Source: Syngnathus acus
Lineage: Eukaryota > Chordata > Actinopteri > Syngnathiformes > Syngnathidae
Direction of reading: 5' to 3'
DNA length: 64,000 nt
Assembly: GCF_901709675.1 (NCBI RefSeq)
Contig: NC_051104.1
Coordinates: forward strand, 2,587,501-2,651,500
Part shown: piece after piece, positions 50,001-60,670 of the stretch
Layout: each line of letters starts with the position of its first letter
How positions within the stretch are numbered: position 1 is the stretch's first letter
The notes under the pieces: generated by a model
Seen by the model: the letters and a program-made list of their open reading frames with translations, nothing else
Database searches by the model: none
Told to the model about the DNA's origin: nothing
Program-made: the position numbers and the translations under genes

Positions 50001-50860
50001 TAAAATTCAATCGAATAACTCCACAAAAGTGCATTCCGCTAGAATTGCCGAGAGTTGAGGAGATGAGGAAAGCAGAAATTTGTGGAACTTGACATTGTCT
50101 CCATGTGAGGAAAATGAAGAATTTTTTTTTTTTGGTTCACACAATGATCCGGTGGTGACGCACACACTCGTGATGTGTTCTCAGCTCCTTTCACAAGACG
50201 CCTTTCTGACTCAATGTGTCACGTCATATTAACTGCATTGACATCGATGACATCACTCCCTACAAAAAACAACTAAAAAACTGCTTTTATAGTTTTGATG
50301 TGTTACGAAAAGCCCGTAGTTGAATTTGATTAAACTATATGATGCTCAAGCCGATCAAAGTATCAAGCAAGGACTTCCACAAAGGAAGATGAGACAAATG
50401 TGGAATTCCCGCAAAGGACTCTGCAATTTGTACAGATGCGGCATCCTGTCATGAAATCTTATTTTCAACTGGTCCAGTTTTGACATCACATTCCTGGGGA
50501 CCATGCTTTCTGAGAACAACCCACGTTCGAGTTTCCCTTTCTTCATCTGCGTGTTGATAAGAAAAGCTAAAAAAAAAAAAAGCTTAACTCCAGTGGAAAG
50601 GTCGCTTTGGGCTTCTACGATGTTGCTCACTTTCGTGATTCCGGAAAAGTGAGTGTCAGCTATTCAAAAGAAGCGAATCTGGAGAGAGAAAACTGAGGGA
50701 GGATGGATGATGAAACCCTGACACGACTTCACTTCTGCTTTTTGATGCCATAAATTAGGCCGTCTAAGAGTTCTTGCTTCAGGAACATCTCCAACACTCA
50801 AACGAGATAGCTTCGGATCATTTTTCAATTCTTGCTGTCATTTCTCGAGCCGGTGTCAAA
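47006..50860. other. msl2 CpG-rich promoter and long spacer to the chemokines
   Basis: The first kilobase is GC- and CpG-rich, as expected of the msl2 promoter. The rest to about 50085 is AT-rich, with no recognisable gene or RNA. From about 50085 on the sequence is the upstream part of the first chemokine duplication unit. Confidence 0.45.
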
Positions 50861-51765
50861 ATGCTCAACACAAGAAGCCTTCAGAAGACTTTTTTGTTGG
50901 CCGCCGTTCTGGTGGCTTTGGTCCAGCTCGGACACGGACAAGGTAAGTTGATCTTTTGATTTTCGTTGAAGGACCACGCTAACGTCTGGTTGCGTTTGGG
51001 CCCAGTAGGGAAGGCCACCGAATGTTGCAAGAAGGTGAGCCCTAAGGAAATAACAGAGGAAGTGTTGGCGTATCAAGTGGCGATTCCTCAACCTCCGTGC
51101 TTGCCCGCTGTCATGTGAGTACAACTTCAGCAAAGTAAAAAATCATAATAGCTGCTCATCTGCACTTCAAGACGACTGCCAAACAAGCTCAAATCAAGCT
51201 AACGACGCTAACCGTTGTCCTCCTGCAGTTTCTACACCAAAGACAGCTTCTACTGCGCAGCCATCCGCGCCCCGTGGGTCCGCCAGAAGGTCGCCGCCAT
51301 CAAGTGAGTTGCACCTTCGCCCTCATCTCCATCATTCATGTTCATCATCATCCTCATCCTTCCCAAATTTCCATCCTTGCAGCGCCGCCAACGCTTTGAC
51401 CACCAGGTTGCCGTCCAAACGCTCGCTGCGTCCCGTCATCGCTTCCACCGCCTCCGCCCCTTCATCAGCTCCACCATCCTCATCATCCCCTTCATCCTCC
51501 TCCTTCTCCCCTCGCCTCCGTCCAACACTTCACTAAGACGACGAGCACTTTGTTGAAGATTGAATCACTTTAGCGTCTTACAATTATTTATTGGTTCACC
51601 AATCGAGTGTTTATTTATCAGCATCATGTTACTTTGTAACTTATTCAGTATCTGGAAAATGGAACACTATTTATTAATGTTGAGATGGACATGTTATCTA
51701 TGAGCGGTTGCAAATAAAAAAAAATTGAACTTATAGATGACTTGTGTGGAGTTTTCATTTATATT
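50085..51765. repeat. Duplication unit 1 (contains chemokine copy A)
   Basis: The left end shares GGAACTTGACATTGTCTCCATG and GGTGGTGACGCAC-type blocks with 52271-52400. The promoter, introns and 3' end match unit 2 (about 52270-54725). Boundaries are by eye. Confidence 0.65.
50861..51536 (+). CDS. CC chemokine with Ser/Pro-rich tail, copy A
   Basis: Small secreted CC chemokine, predicted ligand of a G-protein-coupled chemokine receptor. Four exons: 50861-50942, 51009-51114, 51229-51303 and 51383-51536, giving 138 aa. Exon 1 is the signal peptide (LLAAVLVALVQLGHGQ). The mature region has the adjacent cysteines in TECCKKVS, the third cysteine in PPCLPAVIFYT and the fourth in SFYCAA, followed by APWVRQKV of the C-terminal helix. 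After the helix comes a tail of about 50 residues rich in Ser, Pro, Thr and Ala, ending FSPRLRPTLH. The extra tail exon is unusual, since most CC chemokines stop after the helix. The 3' region has repeated ATTTA-type elements (for example 51581-51617, 51668-51674) typical of unstable cytokine mRNAs. The orthologue is not identified. Confidence 0.85.
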
Positions 51766-51878
51766 TCCAAAAAGTGTTTAAGCAGCGGCAGCCAACGTCC
51801 GTCCAGGAGCTGCTGTGGACCACAACTCATGTCTTGCTCCTCACGTCAATAAGATGACATACACTTTAAAGACCAACA

Positions 51879-52379
51879 CTACAGTCCCGTTTCTTGTAAT
51901 TTCATTCTCATCAGTTTCGTTCCTTCTGACCTTCTTATGGCCAATCCGTGACGAGCACAGAAGTCACAGAACACCGCTCGGGTTCTGATCGGGAGGGTCG
52001 TCCCTCCCAGGTTATTGGCCACGTGAGCATGAATGAGGGGCTCTCCAGTGGGAGAGTTCTCGGGCAGGCTCACAAAAAGCTGCCGTTTGGTGCACCGGTA
52101 AAAACAACAGTCGGGACCTGAGTCAGTCAGCCTAAGGCAAAAAAGGCCACGTCCCTTATCTGAGAAGACTGTGGGCCAAAGACCCTCAACGTAATGAGAG
52201 GGATGAGCTAAGAGCAGATAAGTTAGCACAGGAACACAGACGATGACACCTGGATGACGCCAAAATGAGTTGTGGGACTTGACATTGTTTCCATGCGACT
52301 CATGTGGTGACATGTCATGAAGAAACTGATGACAAGGGGAAAATAAAAGGAGTCCCACAATCATCCAGTGGTGACGCAC
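51879..52379 (-). other. Unassigned 166-codon open frame
   Basis: Open from an ATG at 52379 to a stop at 51879 with no recognised domain. The C-terminal half has several cysteines (DCCFYRC, VFCDFC) and a basic end. Its first third overlaps the duplicated upstream block, whose other copy (near 50085-50210) does not keep the frame, so that part at least is probably not coding. A final exon of an unknown gene or chance are both possible. Confidence 0.2.
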
Positions 52380-52607
52380 CCCCCCCCCGACGTGTTATCG
52401 GCTCGTTTCACAACAGACAGTTGCTGTCGTGGCCCCAAGCTTGGTTCCAATTGCGATATTATTCCAACAAAAAACAAATATGTCTTTTCAGTTTAAACAT
52501 ACTTATAAAAAAAGAAATATATGAACTTATATAAAAACTTGTTTAAAAAATGGTTTTAAGTGTCTGCTTTGTGGCGACAATGACACATTTTAATTCTAAA
52601 TTGATGT

Positions 52608-53221
52608 TACGTTCAAATAAAGAAGCAACTTAAGTGTTTAAGAACCACATCTGATTTTAAAAATCAATGGATGGGCCGGGTTCATTAAAAAAAAAAAAAC
52701 GTATAAATGTGTGTGTGTACATGTATATATGTATATATGTACATATATATAAATATATATATATGAATAATACACATTCATATGCATATATGTATATGTA
52801 TACATATCTAAATATATATATGAACAATACACATTCATATGTATAATTTTTTAAAATTAATAAATAATGATAATATATGTATATATATATATATACATAT
52901 ATATTAAGAAATATATAAATTTGATATATATATATAATATATAATTAATTAATATAAATATATATATGTAATTAATTCATTCATATTAATTTTATATATA
53001 TATATATATAATATATCTAATATATATATGTATATATAATTTATATATATATATATATATAATTTAGATATTTCTTAATGAATATATATCTATGTATATA
53101 TGTATACATATCAATGTAGATGTGCCAGGTTCATAAAAAAATACATAAATTATATATGTATAATTTTATTTATCATATATATATAATTTATTTACATATG
53201 AATGTGTATTATTCATATATA

Positions 53222-53265
<44 letters not shown>

Positions 53266-53370
53266 TATATATTTTTTAATGAACCTGGCACATCTACATT
53301 GATTTTTAAAAATCAGATGTGGCTCTTGAACACTTAAGTTGCTTCTTAATTTTTATTTAAACGTAATACT
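52608..53370. mobile_element. AT-rich foldback element inside chemokine unit 2
   Basis: The left arm (about 52608-52692) is repeated as its reverse complement at about 53266-53370, sharing AGAAGCAACTTAAGTGTT, CCACATCTGATTTT and GGTTCATTAAAA. The interior of about 570 bp is almost all TA/ATAT with nested inverted repeats such as ACACATTCATATG. It is absent at the matching place of unit 1. No open frame of note. Confidence 0.7.
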
Positions 53371-53823
53371 ATATATATTACTTATTGAATTCTCTAACTA
53401 AGTAAAATAAGACTGTTAAATCATGGTCTAGGTTCAATCATTCATTTTAAATTTCATTCGTAAAGTTTCACGTTAATTCTGACATAAGGGCGTTCGTCAG
53501 TCCTCTGTTCCTATTTTCCTCAAGAGGCTAAAAAAAGAAAGCAAAGTGGGAAAAAGGTTGCATGCGGCTACTCCGACATTGGTCACTTTTAGTGTTTTCC
53601 GAGAATACAAGCACGCGCTTCAGTCATTCACAAAAAGCGAGCCTGGAAAGAGAAAAGCAAGCGGAAGGATGACTAAACCACGAGACAACTTGACTTCTGC
53701 TTTTCGCCGCCTTAAATGTGGCCGTCTTGACAGTCGTCGCCTCACTCACTTCTCCAGCACTCAAGCGAGATAGCTTCGAATCATTTTTCAATCCTTGCTG
53801 TCATTTCTCGTGCCCGTGTCAAA

Positions 53824-54510
53824 ATGTTCAACACTGGAAGCCTTCAGAAGACTTTTTTGTTAGCCGCCGTTCTGGTGGCCTTAGTCGAGCTCGGACACGG
53901 ACAAGGTAAGTTGATCTTTTGATTTTCGTTGAAGGACCACGCTAACGTCTGGTTACGTTTGGGTCCAGTAGGGAAGCCCACCGAATGTTGCAAGAAGGTG
54001 AGCACTAAGGAAATAACAGAAGAAGTAATCGGATTACGAGTGGACCGTTATGCTCAACGTCCGTGCTTGCCCGCTGTCATGTGAGTACAACTTCGTAAAA
54101 AATCCTAATAGCTGCTCATCTGCACTTCATGACAACTGCCAAACAAGCTCAAATCAAGCTAACGACGCTAACCGTTATCCTCCTGCAGTTTCTACACCAA
54201 AAACGGAGACTACTGCGCACATGCCCGCGCCCCGTGGGTCCGCCAGAAGATCGAAGCCATCAGGTGAGTTTCACGTTCATCCTCATTTTCATCTTCATCA
54301 TGCTTATCATCCTCCTCATCCTCCTCTCACAGGAAGGCTGCTGCCGCCGCCGCTCAGGCTTTAACCACCAGCCCGCCATCCAAAAGCTCACTGCTCACCA
54401 TCCTCACTTCCACCGCCTCCGCCCCTTCATCATCTCCACAATCCTCCCCTTCATCACCACCACTTTCATCCTCCACCTTCTCCCCTCGCCTCCGCCCCAC
54501 CATTCATTAA
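53824..54510 (+). CDS. CC chemokine with Ser/Pro-rich tail, copy B
   Basis: Tandem duplicate of copy A. Exons: 53824-53905, 53972-54080, 54189-54263 and 54333-54510, giving 147 aa. The signal peptide is nearly identical to A. The mature part begins GKPTECCKKVSTKEITEE and then differs strongly from A over about ten residues (IGLRVDRYAQR against LAYQVAIPQP) before the shared PCLPAVIFYTK. The fourth cysteine is in DYCAHARAPWVRQK. The tail exon starts with an Ala run (KAAAAAAQAL), is Ser/Pro/Thr-rich and ends FSPRLRPTIH, like copy A. Promoter, intron 1 and untranslated regions remain very similar to A, showing a recent duplication. The receptor and orthologue are unknown. Confidence 0.85.
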
Positions 54511-54783
54511 GACGACGAGCACTTTGTTTGGAGTATGAAGATTGAGTCACTTTAGTGTCCGACAATTATTTATGAGATATTTAAGGCATTATTTATCGGC
54601 AAACCTTTATTTTGTAACTTATTTTGCCTCGTTAAATTTGTATTTATTTAGGATTTTACGAATTACTGGTGACTAATAAAAAAAAATAAAATAAAAAGTC
54701 AACTTGTCTGGTGTTTATATTGACAGTTTGGATGGAGTTTGGATTCAAGTGTTTTGTGAGTGGAACCTTTAGGTGGACGGCGA

Positions 54784-57700
54784 TCACAGCAGAAGAGTCT
54801 CGGTCTGCAAGATGGACGCCGCTCGGGAGTTCCTGGGGAACGGGGCCGAGTGTTCGGGGGCCAGCGAGGCGGCGCGGAGACCGCACTCTCCCCCGCCCAT
54901 GTAACGCTTGAGGGACAAGCTCCTGCGCATCCGTCGCAGCTCGCTCTGCACCTGCAAAACAAAAATCAATCAATCAAACGACACTGCAAACATTTGGAAG
55001 CGGCGGAAGACGAGCACGCTCACCTCACAGTTGAGAAAGCAGTACAGCACTGCCACAATGAGACCCTGAAAAGCACATTCGGCAAAGTTGGATGACCTCC
55101 AATTTGAAATCAAGCGATCACCACGGCAACGTGTCGAGCTAAATAACGTTTTAGTTTTGAGACCTGGAAGGATCCGAGCCCGAGCTCAAAGAAGATCTTG
55201 ACGTGTCGTGTGGTTTTATCGCTAGGCTCCATCAGGTGGATGAAAACCACGTAGTTGATCCCGAACAACGGGATGAGCAAGAGGGTGGATTTGGCCAGAC
55301 GCCTTGTGCACACAAGCAGGCAAAAGCTGAAGGACTTTTTTTGCATTGCTCGGCTGTAGTGTCATCGTTCCACCAATGGGGGGCGCAAATAAACTACAAA
55401 TGAGGACGCGTTAAGTTTGCTGGAAGGAAGCTTACTTATACTGCGACTGCTCGTTGCCGCCCACGTTGGTGCAGCGCAGCTTCTGCACCAGGATACGAAT
55501 GATGCTGATGAACAGGATGAAGTTCACCTGCCACGCAAAAGACGTTTTTGAACGCGCTCGTCCCGACCCTGAACTGCTTGCTGTGGAGTACGTACGACGA
55601 CGCACGCCATGATGGGCCAGTCCAACACTCTGCTGGGGACGGGACTGTCGTTCCTCTCCCAGCACCTAAAACCGACCAATCATTCGTTAGCTTCGCATTT
55701 GTAGCTGCCGCCATAATGGAGCCAGGCTTGAAGAAAGACTCACCAGGTGTTATCCAGGTAGAGTCGACACAAAATCCATGCCACCGTGAAGACGGACGGG
55801 ATTCCTGCAGGGCCCAAAGACCGCAAGTGTTTACAGTGAGGCTCGCCAGACGCCGCACACACACGCGGGCACGCACAAGATGGATGGTGTAAGCGGGGCC
55901 GTGTTTGGAACCGGCGGGGCTGAGTGCAAACACTTTGGCACCGAGACTAATGACAAGTTTTGTTCCCAGTGACGTGTTTTGGCAAAATGTCAGCGCAGTA
56001 GGCCAGTAATGTTTCAAATCGGGATAAGGATTGCAGAGTAGACGGCTCAACGTTATTTCTTATGACGCCAGCTCACGACGCGCGTGCTCGTTGGATACTT
56101 GGGTCACGGCGCCGGTGGGCATGTCCTACCCCAGCCAATCAGCATGTAGACGGAAAGGCGCGCCCAGCGGGCGTGCACCACCAGCAGCAGCGTGTGAAGG
56201 TAGAGCGCCTCCACCAGCAGCCAGAAGAAGTTGGCCATGATGGAGTAGTTCAGGAACACTAGGCTGCTCTTGCAGCCCACCTGCAAAACACACACACGAA
56301 TGGAAGCGGAGTGTAAAGAAAAAGAAGAGCCGATGAATGGATGCGTCAGTGATGGATTGGCGCATGTTGATGATGTCACCAGCGATGGCTGAGCGGTGCA
56401 GTCGAGCTTGTCTTCTTCGCTGGAGAAGAGTAGAAGATCTTTGGTGAGCACCGCCACGCCCCTCAGCATGAAGGACGCAAACAGGTTGATGTGGATGTAG
56501 TTCCTCATGCAGTGCAGCCTCCTGAAACACACACATACACACACAAGCGCCTTAAGGAGAGATCTTAAAGCCAAGTTCCTCAGTTGACGTGATGGCGTGT
56601 ACCTGAAGACAGCAATGATGACGGTGCTGCTGAGCAGGCTGATGAGAGACAAGCTGTGACCCAGCGTGGACAGAACCATCACCACTTTGTAGAACACCAG
56701 CTGAACACACATCATCGAGGTCAGGACTTCTTTGGCCATTTTGATAAACAGTTAGAAATGTCCACCTATTCCCTGCAAACTTTGAGGATTGTGTCGGGCT
56801 GAAGAGATTGTGAGTGTTCTGACACACAATGCGAGGAATTCGGACCCGGCTTGTGCAACGCGCACACAAAAACACACGTACGTATATACAAAGTGCTTGA
56901 TTTCAACTCCCTCGCTCAAGTGTGTCTTCTTGTGCAGCAGCTGACTTTTTATGAGCCTCTTAGCTCCCAGATGGCCATTTTGGGAGACATTTTGTCTTTT
57001 TGACGTCTTTGGTTTTGCCCTGAGACACACACACAGGTGTGTGTGTGTGTGTGTGTCTGTTCTCCACTAAACGTTCTCCAGACGGAAAAGCCTGGAACGT
57101 CCAACAGGAAACAAACAGAAGCTTCCCTAAGATGAAGTCACGCACACCTGACAGCTCTGGACAAGATCTCATGCCAGGCGTGCGAGGGTGTGTGTGCGTG
57201 TGTGTGTGTGTGTTGTTTCTTTTTGTCTAAATAGCACCCTGTTCATCAGCGGTGACAAGACAAAGTCGTCTTTCATGTCTCCTTCCTCCTCACGTAAACA
57301 CAGGCTGATGACGAGCCCTGACAGGAAGTCAGCACTTTTACCGCGCGGCCGTGTTGGCGTCGACCCAAAACATAATGCGCCCGGCATTTCGGGCTCACCT
57401 CGCCGGGTTGGTCGGTGTCGTTGGACGAGCAGACGGCAGCGATGACTGGGTAAACATCTGACCAACCTTCCAGGGTGCACTTCCTGCTAAGGTTTCCTAC
57501 GACACATTGATGATCGTTCGATTTCTTCAAGCTGATGCGCCATGAAGAAACTTCTAGAGGCTCACCCTTCTTCCCAAACAGGTGCAGGAGGGGGGCGGGG
57601 CAGGGTTGAGTGACCACCTCGCCCACCGCCGCACTGCGCCAGCACGAAGCATTATCCCACTCGCCCACACAGCCTGAAACAGCCACAAAATGAACCCACT

Positions 57701-58734
57701 GAGCGCAAGTTATTCAAGTGGATCGAGAAGGTACCTGCGGAGGGCACTGCGAGCTGTTCCAGCCCAGCGTGGCACTCTTGACTCGCTTTCTTCATCTCCC
57801 AACTAAAATGGCACAGAGGGAATCTGCCCGCCGCCTGCTCGGACGCCAAGCAAACGACAACAACATTGGGAAAGAAGTCAAAAGTTTAGCTTCATGTTTT
57901 TCTGTAAAAGACAATTGCATCGCTCATCAGGTAAACACAGCTGGCAGCGTTAAAATCTTCCTCTTCTTTGTGTACACAAACGTGCATACGCATGCACACA
58001 CAAAGTGCAAAATAAGAATAACACTTGAACTGATTGAGTCCGTCTGTCAAATGAACTTTACTGATAGTGACTGTGTGTGTGTGTGTGTGTGTGTGGGAGG
58101 GAGGGGCAGTTGGAGACTGTTTACATTGACACACTAAACCATTTATGAGCTGTCAGTGGGTTTCAGTCTGTTTACAACACACACACACACTCACACACAC
58201 ACATTCATGCACACATATTAATTAATAACTACAACTAGGGTGAAATAACATTGAAAAGAGTCGTTATCAGTGACGTAGTTTCAAATTTTGTGCACAAGGG
58301 AGGTTTGTTGACTCGTTGACTCGTGTGTGTACTTGATGTAAAAAAAAAAAGATAACATGGAGAAGATAAAGAAGATGAAACATTAACCAGACGCACCAGT
58401 AGCGAACTACGCAACTTTGTCACATAGTGCGAGAATGTGATGTCATGGGGCATGCGAATATGACGCCAGAATGCATGCAAAAGTGAGGACATGTATGAGA
58501 AAGTGACGTCATGAGTGATGTTAAAATTCAGGAAAAGACTAGATGAGATCAAGAAAATATGATCCTCAAGAAGTGTACAAAACAAAGATTGCATCCGGTG
58601 AGATAAGATGATGAGAAGGAAGATGATGACGCAGCAGTTGAGTGATGGTGTCATAGGACAAGTGGAAAAATTAAATTGCATGTCGCATGAGATACCTTGT
58701 GCGTGAGGAAGACGAGCATCAGGATGAACCTCAT
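54784..58734 (-). CDS. vipr2: Class B GPCR, VIP receptor 2-like
   Basis: Seven-transmembrane receptor for VIP/PACAP/PHI-type peptides, predicted Gs-coupled at the cell surface. Minus-strand exons recognised: 58734-58696 (start [13 protein letters not shown]), one ending near 57735 with ECHAGLEQL, 57673-57566, 57496-57399, 56700-56603, 56521-56381, 56280-56130, 55804-55744, 55665-55596, 55527-55436, 55302-55164, 55065-55024 and 54951-54784. The hormone-binding domain has [19 protein letters not shown] and [11 protein letters not shown]. The membrane part has [53 protein letters not shown] and ELGLGSFQG. The end [10 protein letters not shown] resembles VIPR2 SFLQTETSVI. VIPR2 is favoured; the teleost PHI receptor (a VIPR/GHRHR relative) is the alternative. 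The acceptor of the second exon is not resolved. It is convergent with chemokine copy B, about 270 bp away. Confidence 0.8.
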
Positions 58735-60670
58735 GATCTTCTCATCCAGGATTTTTCTTCTTCACGTCCGCTCCTGCGCTTTTTCATGAACTCACAACAA
58801 GTCCATCCAGTTGACTCGATAAAAAAAAAGTTTTCCGTGCATGTTCCGAGCTTCTCAGAGGTGCGTGCAGCACACATGAACGGCTTGAACTGCAGCTCAC
58901 TGACTCCAAGCCGCGCGCGCTCTCGCCACAAATGGGAGTCGCGCGCAATCCTGCCTCCCGGGCCACAGCGACCTCTGGTGGGGGGAAAACCCCGCAAATT
59001 TAAAATGGCAAAGTGGTAGTCAAGCAAAAGTCATTTAAGTAATGAAAGTTATAGTTATCGTTGCAAATGTGGTAAGAATCTTTCAAATAGTCGTACAAAA
59101 ATACAATCTAGTACATTTGCTCTTCAAAAATACCGTTGCACATGAAACATTCCGAGACGGTCAACAACAAATTTGTCCAGTTATAAAATTTATTCATTTG
59201 AAGACCCATTAAGGTAGTCAAGTTGAATATAAAGTTGACACTCTATTGTTGACAATTTTTTTTTGCCAAAGTAGCTTCAACAGTTGTAAAGATATAGCTT
59301 CAGGTACATACCTCGGAAGAAGTTGGATTTTCGGGCCGCCATCTTGAAAGTGAGCGTGGCACGCAAAGAATTATTTTAGGAGTCCGAGTGCAATTTGAAG
59401 ATATGTACCACATTTCGCGCTTGTATTTTTCACTATGATGCATATAATCACAAATGTGATTTTAAGTGGTCACAAGCAAGACTTGAAGGCGGAGTCTCTA
59501 TAGCCAATTAAAGCACTTTATTGCACTTGTATAGTGTAACGTGAGCCAATAGAAGACTCTTATAAAAGTGTCATTTCATCTTTTGAAGTCATGTGTACAA
59601 AACAAGTCACACACATTTGTACCGTACAAAATCGACACTATTTACATACAATACACACGCAAGCAGCCATCCACGCACAAATACCACACACACACCTGAT
59701 GGGACGTCCTTGGTCGCGCGGCCGCTAAATTGCTAGCTTTGCTAAACTAGCTGATATGCATAAAGACTTTTTTTTCTCCGCCTTCCTGTTAGTGTTGAAA
59801 TAAAAGACTTAATGAAGACACATTGAAAATATTCTACATAATCTGCATCACAGTCCGCGGCATACTCCGCTAACTACGCTAACAGCGCAAAGCTAGCCAA
59901 CACCTCCACCTTTTTTGGGATGGACTGACAATATTCAAGTTTTTATTCGTAATAAATATTCATCTTTAATCTTCTGCATCCGTTCTAGACTTTGAATAAA
60001 ACATCTGAGTTAGTGCACATATAAGACACAGCAAAGTGTTTTGTAGCAAAACACGCAACCGTGAGCACATTATGATTCATTACGCATTTTTAGATGTGAT
60101 GCAGCCGGACAGTTAAAATGTCATTTTTTAAGATCATGAAAGCAAAATAAATCCCTCCATCTGTCAACTTTCTAGAGCGACTATTCCGCTTGAGTGTCAC
60201 GACTGAGCTGCTGCCTATCTCAGGTGACTTTGGCTGACAGGCTGGGGGAACATCCTCAGCCAATGTGTGAATTAGCAAATATGCGCAAGCCATTTCTTTT
60301 AAAAGATCTTGCTGAAATCACTTAAAATTTCCTCTGAAGAAACACCAAATGTCCCTTTTTCTCTCTCTTTCACACACAAACACACGCGCACGCGGTTCTG
60401 CCGGGTGGGGGGAGGGCTGCATATTGGGGGCTACTAGACACCTCCTGGTCTTTTCAGTTCCTCTCCATATAGATTATGTCAATGTACAATATTTATATTT
60501 TTTACAAGAAGCTCCTCATGGGGTTTCCCTTCGCTCCCCCAAAAACTTCCCTGGCGGATGTCGCGCGCATGATGTCGGCGGCGCGGTCACTCAGCAAACA
60601 AGGATGGAAAGCAGCGAGTGGCGAGCGCACCATCCAGACACACACATGCGCGCAAGCACACACGCACGCG
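58735..60670. other. Spacer and dip2c 3' trailer
   Basis: Left part: upstream region of the GPCR. Right part: AT-rich sequence likely to be the dip2c 3' untranslated region. No coding exon or RNA gene was recognised. Confidence 0.5.

Larger units (their letters stand above)
51537..53823. other. Spacer between the two chemokine genes
   Basis: Copy A 3' trailer with AU-rich elements, then an unassigned minus-strand open frame (51879-52379), the start of duplication unit 2 (about 52270), an AT-rich foldback element (52608-53370) and the copy B promoter. Confidence 0.6.
52270..54725. repeat. Duplication unit 2 (contains chemokine copy B)
   Basis: Matches unit 1 from the upstream block to the polyadenylation region. 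It is longer because of the foldback element at 52608-53370. Confidence 0.65.

Noticed and set aside
52700-53265. The ATAT array as a CRISPR-like or satellite array
   Set aside because: There are no regular repeat-spacer units; it is the AT-rich core of a foldback element.
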